Below are positions 30,341 through 36,992 of a DNA stretch of 64,000 nucleotides, piece by piece; positions within the stretch are counted from its first letter, which is position 1; the number at the start of each line of letters is the position of its first letter. The notes beneath the pieces are model-generated. The model worked only from the letters and a program-made list of their open reading frames with translations, was not told the DNA's origin and made no database searches. Made by a program: the position numbers and the translations under genes. Source of the DNA: Pseudomonas sp. FP2309. Its GTDB lineage: Bacteria > Pseudomonadota > Gammaproteobacteria > Pseudomonadales > Pseudomonadaceae. The stretch spans positions 1,240,001 through 1,304,000 of the forward strand of contig NZ_CP117439.1 in NCBI RefSeq assembly GCF_030687575.1, given 5' to 3'.

Positions 30341-31075
30341 ATGCAAAAACGCAACGTTTCTATCGTCCTAAGAGAGCTGCTGGACCGCGACCGGATCTCC
30401 CCCACGGAGCTTCACCGGCGTACCGGCGTGCCTCAATCCACGCTGTCCCGGATCCTCAGCGGCAAGATCGTTGATCCATCGGACAAGCATATTTCGCGTA
30501 TCGCCGAGTACTTCCGCGTCAGCACGGACCAACTGCGTGGGCGTGCGTCGCTCGGGGGGGCGCGCGAAGAAGGGCGTGACCCGATGCATTCGGAACTCAA
30601 GGACATAAGCCTGTGGGACGACGACACCCCCGTTAATGATGACGAGGTGTCGATCCCCTTTCTGCGCGAGGTTGAATTGGCTGCTGGATCAGGAAGATTC
30701 GTCATCGAGGAAAGCGAGAAGGCCAGCCTGCGTTTTGGAAAACGCAGCCTGCGGCATAACGGTGTGCAGTTCGACCAGGCCAAGTGTGTGACGGTCCGAG
30801 GCAACAGCATGTTGCCAGTGCTGCGCGATGGCGCGACGGTCGGGGTCAATGCTGGCAAGAGTGGGATTGGTGACATCGTCGATGGCGACCTGTATGCCAT
30901 CAATCACAACGGCCAATTGCGAGTCAAACAGCTCTATCGCCTGCCTTCCGGGATACGCCTGCGCAGTTTCAATCGCGACGAACATCCGGACGAGGACTAC
31001 AGCTTTCAGGAGATTCAGGATGAGCAGATCAGCATTCTTGGTCATGTGTTCTGGTGGGGTATGTACGCTCGCTAA
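30341..31075 (+). CDS. CI/LexA-like tailocin repressor (PrtR type)
   Basis: A 244-residue repressor. An N-terminal HTH (about 5-60, ISPTELHRRTGVPQSTLSRILSGK) is followed by an S24 self-cleaving peptidase domain. The cleavage motif is AAG-S-G in ELAAGSGRF, the nucleophile is the Ser of VRGNSMLP, and the general base is the Lys of LRVKQL. DNA damage and activated RecA should trigger autocleavage and induce the tailocin. I start at ATG 30341; no good ribosome site precedes it, so translation may be weak, or an upstream TTG may be used. Its own terminator follows. It is the only transcription regulator seen in the cluster. Confidence 0.9.
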   Translation: MQKRNVSIVLRELLDRDRISPTELHRRTGVPQSTLSRILSGKIVDPSDKHISRIAEYFRVSTDQLRGRASLGGAREEGRDPMHSELKDISLWDDDTPVNDDEVSIPFLREVELAAGSGRFVIEESEKASLRFGKRSLRHNGVQFDQAKCVTVRGNSMLPVLRDGATVGVNAGKSGIGDIVDGDLYAINHNGQLRVKQLYRLPSGIRLRSFNRDEHPDEDYSFQEIQDEQISILGHVFWWGMYAR

Positions 31076-31092
31076 TCTTATTCTGTAAGACG

Positions 31093-31121
31093 AAGCCCGC
31101 TAACGAAGCGGGCTTTTTTTC
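31093..31121 (+). terminator. Terminator of the repressor gene
   Basis: The stem AAGCCCGC/GCGGGCTT (31093-31100 with 31108-31115) is followed by seven T. It separates repressor transcription from the lysis/tail operon. Confidence 0.92.
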
Positions 31122-31162
31122 GCCTGTAGAAAACACCAAACCCCACGCCGGCAAGGCTTTGA

Positions 31163-31234
31163 ATGCATTCGTGCATTTTTAAGCAAAAATAAATGCATCA
31201 ATGCATTGACTGTATATGCATACATGCATATTCT
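31163..31234 (+). promoter_or_regulatory. Tailocin main promoter with three operators
   Basis: Three sites share the form ATGCAT-NN-(A/G)TGCAT: 31163-31176, 31193-31206 and 31216-31229. A promoter with -35 TTGACT (31206-31211), 17-bp spacer and -10 TATTCT (31229-31234) is interlocked with them: the second operator abuts the -35 and the third fills the spacer. A bound repressor would block RNA polymerase directly. The start point would be near 31241. Confidence 0.7.
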
Positions 31235-31240
31235 TCATCT

Positions 31241-31594
31241 CAAGCCGGCCAACAAGGTCTGGTGGAGGCGGCAAGGATGCTGTCGAGGAAGACAAGGAAG
31301 GCACGCAACATCGGCAAGGACGCCATCGAAGCGGTGGCAAGGATGCCAGGCAACACCGGCAAGGACGCCGACGCTCTTTAGTTGTACCGCTTCAAAAACA
31401 GGCAGCGATGAACCGGCCTTGACGGTTCAGAGGGTTGGCAACTGACCCGGGTGTGCAGCGTAAAGCACCAGAAGCAGTTATCCGGCAGACAGGGATCGTG
31501 GTCGGAAAAACATTGAGGAAAGGACCGTACCGCGCCAGTAGCGCCGAAAGTCCGAGGACATCATTACTGAAAAGCCCGGGCGACCGGGCTTTTT
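31241..31594 (+). ncRNA. Candidate Rsm-binding leader/sRNA of the tailocin operon
   Basis: The region between the tailocin promoter and the holin contains four compact hairpins with hexaloops AAGGAT or AAGGAC: 31269-31282 (one G-U pair), 31313-31324, 31335-31348 and 31357-31370. A further unpaired CAAGGA is at 31293. ANGGAN in a hexaloop is the preferred RsmA/RsmE/CsrA binding site. The RNA would be about 350 nt and ends in an intrinsic terminator before the holin. The repeat spacing (43, 23 and 22 nt) is not a multiple of three, which argues against coding. Whether it is a free decoy sRNA or an attenuated leader is unknown. Confidence 0.6.
31570..31594 (+). terminator. Leader terminator before the holin
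   Basis: The stem AAAGCCCGG/CCGGGCTTT with GCGA loop is followed by five T. It lies between the predicted operon promoter and the holin gene, so late expression would need readthrough or antitermination. Confidence 0.85.
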
Positions 31595-31665
31595 GGAATG
31601 ACTACCTATCGAAGCCTGTGTAAATGAAAAAATGGACTATCTAGTGCTCAGCCAGGAGGCGTGAC

Positions 31666-32004
31666 ATGACAAATGAACAGCAAGCGTTAGCGGAAATGCC
31701 TATCTGGCTGGTCGTCGTATTGGCAGTGATCGGCGGGGTGTCGGGAGAAATGTGGCGTGCAGACAAAGAAGGCGCGCGGGGGTGGTCGCTGATCCGCCGC
31801 CTGGCCTTGCGGTCCGGGGCCTGCATGGTCTGCGGCGTTTCAGCCTTGATGCTGTGTTATGCCGCGGGCATGTCGATTTGGACGGCCGGTGCCATTGGTT
31901 GCCTGACCGCCATGGCCGGCGCCGATGTGGCTATCGGGCTTTACGAGCGCTGGGCGGCCAAGCGCATCGGGATCGCCGAAGGCTCCCGCCAGGATCCGCA
32001 GTAA
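31666..32004 (+). CDS. Tailocin holin
   Basis: A 112-residue membrane protein with hydrophobic segments at about 12-27, 50-67 and 72-88 and a charged C-terminus, the layout of class I phage holins. It would permeabilise the inner membrane to release endolysin. The ATG follows CCAGGAGGCGTGAC, a strong ribosome site. Being first in the operon matches other Pseudomonas tailocins, where endolysin and spanins are at the far end. Confidence 0.85.
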   Translation: MTNEQQALAEMPIWLVVVLAVIGGVSGEMWRADKEGARGWSLIRRLALRSGACMVCGVSALMLCYAAGMSIWTAGAIGCLTAMAGADVAIGLYERWAAKRIGIAEGSRQDPQ

Positions 32005-32006
32005 CT

Positions 32007-32022
32007 GTTGCAAGGATGCTAC
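32007..32022 (+). promoter_or_regulatory. RsmA-type hairpin over the ribosome site of the first tail gene
   Basis: GTTGC-AAGGAT-GCTAC forms a stem with one U-U mismatch and an ANGGAN hexaloop that contains the AAGGA Shine-Dalgarno of the gene at 32027. Such sites are classic targets of RsmA/RsmE translational repression. Confidence 0.55.
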
Positions 32023-32026
32023 TCAA

Positions 32027-32542
32027 ATGACGCTTATCGAAAAGCCATCTCAACTGCCTCACGCCATTGCTGAGGCGCTGCACGCCGTCTTTCCGGACCT
32101 GAAGGTCGGCAGTCACCGGGACTTCCAGAACGATGGGGTAAAAACTGGCGTGTTGGTCACGGTCGAAGGCAATGGCCCCGGGATTCGCTCCCGCGAAGGG
32201 CGCAAGGCGCATGCCTTGGCGATTTCGCTTACGGCCATGGTGGCGCAAGGGGCCTTGCCGTTTGAGGCCTGCGACCTGGCCAGCCAACTGATGGATCTGG
32301 TGCTGGATAACCGTTGGACTCTGCCTCAGGCCCAGTGCGATTTGCCGACGAATATTGTTGCCGCTCCGTCTTCGCAGGCTGCCGGAGAAAGGGACTACGA
32401 CACCTGGACGGTTTCCTTCACTCAAACGCTCTACATCGGACCGGTGTTGCTCAACGACCCTACAGGCCAATCCCTGTTCGCCAGCACCTGGGACGTCTCG
32501 AACATCGATGACCCTGATCAATACAAGCCACTTGGGGAGTAG
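32027..32542 (+). CDS. Tailocin structural protein, tail terminator-like (function tentative)
   Basis: A 171-residue soluble protein at the head of the tail genes. It starts at ATG 32027 behind AAGGA. I do not recognise it firmly; size, position before gpV and the mixed alpha/beta pattern (TGVLVTVEGNGPG, YDTWTVSFTQTLYIGP) fit the tail completion/terminator proteins (Mu gp37-like or P2 gpR/S roles) that cap a tail end. The stop is 3 bp before the gpV ATG, so expression is coupled to the baseplate genes. Confidence 0.55.
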   Translation: MTLIEKPSQLPHAIAEALHAVFPDLKVGSHRDFQNDGVKTGVLVTVEGNGPGIRSREGRKAHALAISLTAMVAQGALPFEACDLASQLMDLVLDNRWTLPQAQCDLPTNIVAAPSSQAAGERDYDTWTVSFTQTLYIGPVLLNDPTGQSLFASTWDVSNIDDPDQYKPLGE

Positions 32543-32545
32543 CCC

Positions 32546-33154
32546 ATGTTCGATGCATTGCTGCGTATGCAATTGGGGCCGATCGTCGAGCGCCTGGCAG
32601 AAATGGAAGCCCAGCTCGAAGACCTGTACCGACGTGCTGAAAGCTTCTGCCGGATTGGCGTTTGCCAGCAGGTCGATGCCGCCAGCAACACCTGTAAGGT
32701 CAGCCACGGTGATTTGCTTACCCCGGCCATTCGCTTCTTCAACCCCAGCGCGGGTGCGCAGACCGAAACCCGCATTCCTTCGGTCGGCGAACAATGCCTG
32801 TTGCTCAACTATGGCGGTGGGGAAGGCGGCGCTCAATCCGTGGCGTTGTTCGGCCTCAACAGTAGCCTTTTTCCACCCGTTTCCAGTGTTGCCTCGCTGA
32901 CCCGGCGACGCCATCAGGACGGCACGCAAAGCGACTACGACGACGCGAGCCACACCTTCAACTGGGTCAATGGCCCGACCACGTTCACCGGCTCTCGTGA
33001 ACATGTCGAGGCCAAGGTCGGCGCCGCCAGCCTCACGATCAACGCTCAGGGCCTCACCCTGCAAATCGGCGGCACCGCCTTGGTACTGGATGCCAGCGGC
33101 GCGCACTTCAGCGGCCCGGTGGTGGACCACCAAGGTCGCGTCATCAGCCCCTGA
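32546..33154 (+). CDS. Baseplate spike protein, P2 gpV-like
   Basis: A 202-residue protein forming the membrane-piercing central spike. An N-terminal helix precedes an OB-like fold (about 35-110, VCQQVDAASNTCKVSHGDL..PSVGEQCLLLN), and the C-terminal third is beta-repetitive (VGAASLTINAQGLTLQIGG) as in trimeric spike helices. No His-x-His iron-binding tip motif is evident at the C-terminus (VVDHQGRVISP), so tip composition is unclear. It belongs to the V-W-J-I baseplate block. Confidence 0.87.
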   Translation: MFDALLRMQLGPIVERLAEMEAQLEDLYRRAESFCRIGVCQQVDAASNTCKVSHGDLLTPAIRFFNPSAGAQTETRIPSVGEQCLLLNYGGGEGGAQSVALFGLNSSLFPPVSSVASLTRRRHQDGTQSDYDDASHTFNWVNGPTTFTGSREHVEAKVGAASLTINAQGLTLQIGGTALVLDASGAHFSGPVVDHQGRVISP

Positions 33155-33166
33155 CAAGGACCTCCC

Positions 33167-33499
33167 ATGATCGGCATCGATCGAAACACCGGGGCAGCCG
33201 TCGACGACTGGCTGCAATTTGTACAGCGTGCCACCCGAGCGCTGACCACCCCCCTGGGCACTCGCCAGAAGCGCCCGTTGTATGGCTCGCTGATCCCCCA
33301 ACTGCTCGGCCAAAACCTCGGCGATGACCTGTTGATTCTCGCCCAGAGCCACGCTGCCCAGGCGTTTTATAACGTGCAGAACGGCATCGCCGATTTTCAA
33401 CCCCAGGTCATCGTTGCTACCCGCCAGGGAGCCGGTTTGCTGTTGCGGTTCGCCGGCACCTGGAAAAACCGCCAACAATCCTTCGAGGTCGTGACATGA
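33167..33499 (+). CDS. Baseplate wedge protein, GPW/gp25 family
   Basis: A 110-residue protein with the GPW_gp25 pattern: an early TTPLGTRQKRPLYGS motif, containing the EPR-like loop region, and a helix with LLILAQSHAAQAF. It links the baseplate wedge to the sheath and is required for assembly. Its stop overlaps the gpJ start as ATGA. Confidence 0.9.
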   Translation: MIGIDRNTGAAVDDWLQFVQRATRALTTPLGTRQKRPLYGSLIPQLLGQNLGDDLLILAQSHAAQAFYNVQNGIADFQPQVIVATRQGAGLLLRFAGTWKNRQQSFEVVT

Positions 33500-34491
33500 G
33501 CATGTTGATCCCAGGCCAGAACCAACTGGCGGAGCCGGCCCTCATTACCGTCGATGAATTCGAACCGTTATTGGCCGAATTCAAGGCGTTCGTCGTCGAT
33601 TACGTCGCCACCCGAGCGCCCCAAAGCGCAATCAAACTCAAGGCCAGCCTCGACAATGAAAGCGAACTGCTGACCCTGGCCCTGGAAGCCTTTTGCGTGC
33701 GCCTGCAAACCCATGAACGCCAATACAACGCCCGCATCAAGCAGATGCTGGCCTGGTGGGCCACCGGCAGCAATCTGGATGCACGCCTGGCCGATATGGG
33801 CCTGGAGCGCCAAGTATTCGACCCCGGTGACCCGGCGGCTTTCCCACCGGTGCCGCCGACCCTGGAAAGCGACGACGACGCCCGTCTGCGCTACTACCTG
33901 GCGCCGCACGCCCCTGCGGCGGGCTCGCGCATGCAGTATCGCCGCGAGGTTTTCACCCTGGGGGAACGGCCGGCGGTGAAAGTGCAAAGCGCCACACCGG
34001 GCGTGGTGACCGTTACCTATACCTTCGATCCAGATGGTTACGCAGTGCAGGTCAAGGATGGCAACGGCCGGCGTACCGCGCCTGGTGAAGTCATGGTCAC
34101 CGTGCTTTCTCGTGAGGGCGACGGTACGCCATCTGCGGATTTGCTTGACGGTGTTCGCCGACATTTCGCACGGCCGGATGTACGACCAGAGACCGATCTG
34201 GTGACCGTGCAAGGGGCGCAGATCCTGCGCTACAACATTCGCGTGGTCGCCAGGATCAATGCCGGCCCGGATTCGGGTTTGACTCAGGCCGCAGCCCAAG
34301 CGTTGCTGCGAAGCTACGCAGAGTCCTGTCATCGCCTGGAAGGGCGGGTGGATCCGAGCTGGATCGACTACGCCATCCACAGCGCCGGCGCGGCGCAGCT
34401 GCAAATCCTTGAACCGCTGGAGCCGATTGTCGGCACCGCGTTCCAGGCCCCGTATTGCACGGGTGTCGAGGTGGAGGTGCGTACGCTATGA
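33496..34491 (+). CDS. Baseplate protein J
   Basis: A 331-residue baseplate wedge protein of the gpJ family, with the conserved ALEAFCVRLQTHERQYN segment near 70-90, a DDARLRYYLAPHAPAAGSRMQYRREVF motif, and a C-terminal beta domain (VEVEVRTL end). It overlaps gpW upstream and gpI downstream by 4 bp each, so W-J-I are tightly coupled in translation. Confidence 0.92.
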   Translation: MSMLIPGQNQLAEPALITVDEFEPLLAEFKAFVVDYVATRAPQSAIKLKASLDNESELLTLALEAFCVRLQTHERQYNARIKQMLAWWATGSNLDARLADMGLERQVFDPGDPAAFPPVPPTLESDDDARLRYYLAPHAPAAGSRMQYRREVFTLGERPAVKVQSATPGVVTVTYTFDPDGYAVQVKDGNGRRTAPGEVMVTVLSREGDGTPSADLLDGVRRHFARPDVRPETDLVTVQGAQILRYNIRVVARINAGPDSGLTQAAAQALLRSYAESCHRLEGRVDPSWIDYAIHSAGAAQLQILEPLEPIVGTAFQAPYCTGVEVEVRTL

Positions 34492-35126
34492 GTAAACCTG
34501 AAACGAGTTTGTTGCCGGCCAACAGCTCACCGTTGGATAAAGCGTTGGATATGGGGTTTGGCACGTTGCTGGATCGGGTTGTACCGCCGTTTCCGGCGCT
34601 GATGAACCCGCTGCAAACGCCGACCGAGTTTCTTCCTTACCTGGCTGCAGATCGGGGTGTCAGCGAATGGGACGCCGACGCCAGCGAGACAGAAAAACGC
34701 CTGACCGTGGCCTTGTCCTGGCAGATCCAGCGCCAGGCGGGTACGCCCAAGGCGCTGAGTCATGCGGTGGAGTCGCTGGGCTTCACTCCCAACATCAGCG
34801 CCTGGTATCAGCAGCGGCCATTGGGCATGCCCTACACCTTTGATGTGCAGGCAATCATCGGGCGCTACTGGTCCAGTGGCGATCACAATCGGCTGATCCG
34901 CCGTGTCAATGCAGCGAAGAGTGAGCGGGATCAGGCGACGATCACCATCGTTCACGAAACCGAAGCTCAGCTTGCGTTCACGCAAGTTCTCCATCCGCCA
35001 TTAATCGACGCAGAGCTGTATCTAAACGGTGCCTTGCCGGAATTGGCGCTGGTTGCTCGGCTTAACAGTGCCGGGGTTGCCCAGCACTGCACCATTAACG
35101 ACTACGACCTCAGGGCGCAGCCATGA
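34488..35126 (+). CDS. Tail protein I (baseplate)
   Basis: A 212-residue P2 gpI-like protein that completes the wedge and links to the fibres. The family pattern LPYLAADRGVSEWDADASETEKRLTVALSWQIQRQAGTPKAL is visible near 50-90. I start at ATG 34488, in the gpJ stop overlap. Its stop overlaps the fibre gene start (ATGACAGA). Confidence 0.9.
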   Translation: MSKPETSLLPANSSPLDKALDMGFGTLLDRVVPPFPALMNPLQTPTEFLPYLAADRGVSEWDADASETEKRLTVALSWQIQRQAGTPKALSHAVESLGFTPNISAWYQQRPLGMPYTFDVQAIIGRYWSSGDHNRLIRRVNAAKSERDQATITIVHETEAQLAFTQVLHPPLIDAELYLNGALPELALVARLNSAGVAQHCTINDYDLRAQP

Positions 35127-35665
35127 CAGATGACATTACGCGCCTGGTGCGCTTCACCTCCAAGGGTTTGGATGAAGTGCTGCAGGCTAAAAATCAAGGT
35201 TTGAAGGGCGAAATCACCCACATCGGCGCCGGTACCGGCCGTTACAACCCAGACGGCACGGAAGTGGCCTTGCGCGACGAGCGCCAACGGGTCGCCATTG
35301 TGGATTACGAAGACCTGGGCGACCGCCAACTCAGGATGGCCGCGCTGTTTGATGGCGACGGTGAGTATGAGATTGGCGAGTTCGGGTTTTACCTCGCCAG
35401 CGGGACGTTGCTGGCGGTGTATTCCGTGGCAGGAAAGTTGCTGACGTATAAAGCGGCGGCGGCGCGGGTACTGCAGAAGTTCACGTTGGATGTTTCGCCG
35501 TTGCCGGCGGAGAGCGTGACGATTGTGGTGGGGAGTGAAAACTTGAATGTGTTGTTGGTCGATGAGTTGGCGACTTTGTCTGCCGCTAGTATCGACAATA
35601 TGACCAGAGGGGTCGGGCTCTTGTTTCGAGTGATGGGGCTTGAGAATAAGAGCAGTACTTTGTAG
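35123..35665 (+). CDS. Tail fibre, baseplate-attaching N-terminal module (gpH-like), short
   Basis: A 180-residue protein with the N-terminal tail-collar domain of P2 gpH/DUF3751 fibres (VRFTSKGLDEVLQAKNQGLKGEITHIGAGTGRYNPDGTE, IGEFGFYLASGTLLAVYS). Usual fibres are several hundred residues long; here the frame ends after the attachment module. A separate gene for the distal part follows 68 bp downstream. It either is a true two-protein fibre or a fibre truncated by recombination. GC falls towards its end. Confidence 0.8.
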   Translation: MTDDITRLVRFTSKGLDEVLQAKNQGLKGEITHIGAGTGRYNPDGTEVALRDERQRVAIVDYEDLGDRQLRMAALFDGDGEYEIGEFGFYLASGTLLAVYSVAGKLLTYKAAAARVLQKFTLDVSPLPAESVTIVVGSENLNVLLVDELATLSAASIDNMTRGVGLLFRVMGLENKSSTL

Positions 35666-35733
35666 CAGTAATATTTCTTGGTTCCTACCAACGAAATTTA
35701 CTGTGGGATCAAAACAAACAAGGGGATTGTATT

Positions 35734-36486
35734 TTGAGTACAGAACAGCAGCTTGCCGCAGTTGTTAATGCAGCGAATAGTCTTACAAGTGTCGTCACTG
35801 GAAAAATTGGCGACATTGACAAAGCGATTGCAGAGGCTCGGCGCACCTATGATGAGCAATTGCTAGACCTTAAAAAGCGTTTGCCAAGGCTTGCGGTGAC
35901 TAAAAATTTCAATTTGTATCCAAGTGCTGACGGAAAGTTGATCGATAACTGGGGCGTTCATGGCGAGGTTACCGGCAACAAGCTTCGTTCAATCACCACC
36001 ACCTCTCAAGCTACTGGACGTCCTCAGGCAGATGTGGACTTTATGCTTCAAGTCCAAGCAGATGTGCGTGAGCAGTTTCCTGGTTTCGATATCAGAGCCA
36101 GTGAGTACTGGCGAACTATAGTAAACGTCTGGCAGTTGAAGTGGGCAACCGCGGACGTTAGTCCCTGGCTTGCGTTTCCTTATCCGGTTGACACGGCGCT
36201 TGCTAATGGAACAGGTGCGGTTCCGCTAAACTCCTATATCACCATGGGAGCTTTTGTCCGTGTCTTGGAGGGTTCGATTTCTGGGGCTTGGAGTATTGGG
36301 GCAGAAAAAGGTAAGTGGCGCTGGTGCTCGACGGTAGTTGCTCCCACTGAGTTGTTTGGTGCCTATTATCACCTCCACCCAATGCGGACTTCCGCCTCCG
36401 GTATCGTCGAAGTGATGTTGGCAGGCGCTTGCACGGGTGTTGTTACCAGTCCGAGCGACTGGGGAACTATGTTGGCTTTGAGTTAA
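35734..36486 (+). CDS. Probable distal tail-fibre/receptor-binding protein
   Basis: A 250-residue protein starting at a TTG behind AGGGGA. The N-terminal 45 residues are helical (AAVVNAANSLTSVVTGKIGDIDKAIAEARRTYDEQLL) and could trimerise; the rest is aromatic- and beta-rich with no membrane segments. Position between the fibre N-module and the fibre chaperone, and GC lower than the flanking tail genes, fit a receptor-binding domain exchanged by recombination, which sets target range. I recognise no specific carbohydrate-binding family. Confidence 0.6.
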   Translation: MSTEQQLAAVVNAANSLTSVVTGKIGDIDKAIAEARRTYDEQLLDLKKRLPRLAVTKNFNLYPSADGKLIDNWGVHGEVTGNKLRSITTTSQATGRPQADVDFMLQVQADVREQFPGFDIRASEYWRTIVNVWQLKWATADVSPWLAFPYPVDTALANGTGAVPLNSYITMGAFVRVLEGSISGAWSIGAEKGKWRWCSTVVAPTELFGAYYHLHPMRTSASGIVEVMLAGACTGVVTSPSDWGTMLALS

Positions 36487-36495
36487 GGAGGGATT

Positions 36496-36732
36496 ATGAA
36501 ACCAATTTTTGTACCTGCAGAACTTCATCCGCTCATCAAGTGGCAAGTCATTCGTAGCGCCCGTGACCAGGATTTGGCTACCAGTGATTATGCGGCGATG
36601 CCTGACTATCCAATGTTGGATGAAAGTAAAGTTGCCTTCTTGGCATACCGTCAAGGCCTGCGAGACATTCCGGATCAAGGGAGCGATCCTGACGCCGTTG
36701 TATGGCCATCCAAACCGAGCTTCCTGAAATAA
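36496..36732 (+). CDS. Tail fibre assembly chaperone
   Basis: A 78-residue protein with the YRQGLRDIPDQ..DPDAVVWPSKP motif typical of phage tail fibre assembly chaperones, preceded by AAGGAGGG, an excellent ribosome site. It probably folds the fibre encoded just upstream. Two terminators follow. Confidence 0.8.
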   Translation: MKPIFVPAELHPLIKWQVIRSARDQDLATSDYAAMPDYPMLDESKVAFLAYRQGLRDIPDQGSDPDAVVWPSKPSFLK

Positions 36733-36735
36733 CCC

Positions 36736-36756
36736 ACCGCGAAAGCGGTTTTTTTT
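36736..36756 (+). terminator. Internal terminator 1 after the fibre chaperone
   Basis: ACCGC-GAAA-GCGGT is followed by seven T, inside the tail gene cluster. Confidence 0.8.
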
Positions 36757-36763
36757 CGCCTCC

Positions 36764-36797
36764 CCAAAGCCCCTCCCGCAGGGGCTTTGGCGTTTTC
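36764..36797 (+). terminator. Internal terminator 2 / strong hairpin
   Basis: The 11-bp stem CCAAAGCCCCT/AGGGGCTTTGG (36764-36774 with 36780-36790) is followed by CGTTTTC. The T run is interrupted, so termination strength is uncertain. Confidence 0.65.
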
Positions 36798-36816
36798 TAC
36801 CCGGAGAATTCCACTC

Positions 36817-36990
36817 ATGTCTGACCGCCAAACCTACACCGTCCTCATCCCATTCCCCACCGGCAACGGCCATTGGTCTACCGCTGGCGAGGAACTCGAA
36901 CTGCTGGACGTCGAAGCATCCGCCCTGCGCACCGCCGGCCGTCTGGAACTGACCAGCGTCCTCAACTCCACCCCAAAGAAGGCTGAATAA
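36817..36990 (+). CDS. Small tailocin protein upstream of the sheath
   Basis: A 57-residue protein (MSDRQTYTVLIPFPTGNGHW...) that begins 26 bp after the internal hairpins and ends 2 bp before the sheath gene. GGAG lies 10 bp upstream of the ATG. I do not recognise a family with certainty; small proteins of similar size and place (DUF2635-like) precede sheath genes in Mu- and P2-like phages. Co-translation with the sheath suggests a structural or assembly role. Confidence 0.6.
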   Translation: MSDRQTYTVLIPFPTGNGHWSTAGEELELLDVEASALRTAGRLELTSVLNSTPKKAE

Positions 36991-36992
36991 CC

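Noticed and set aside
31270..31369. CRISPR-like array in the tailocin leader
   Set aside because: The repeats are only 11-12 nt and irregularly spaced, with no cas genes; they are small hairpins.
31193..31445. Three overlapping 62-79 codon frames in the tailocin leader
   Set aside because: They begin inside the operators, lack ribosome sites, and the GGCAAGGA repeats have spacing that is not a multiple of three, so an RNA role fits better.
31931..33478. A 515-codon open frame antisense to the tailocin V/W genes
   Set aside because: It runs opposite to clearly recognised baseplate genes and shows no domain; it reflects third-position GC bias.
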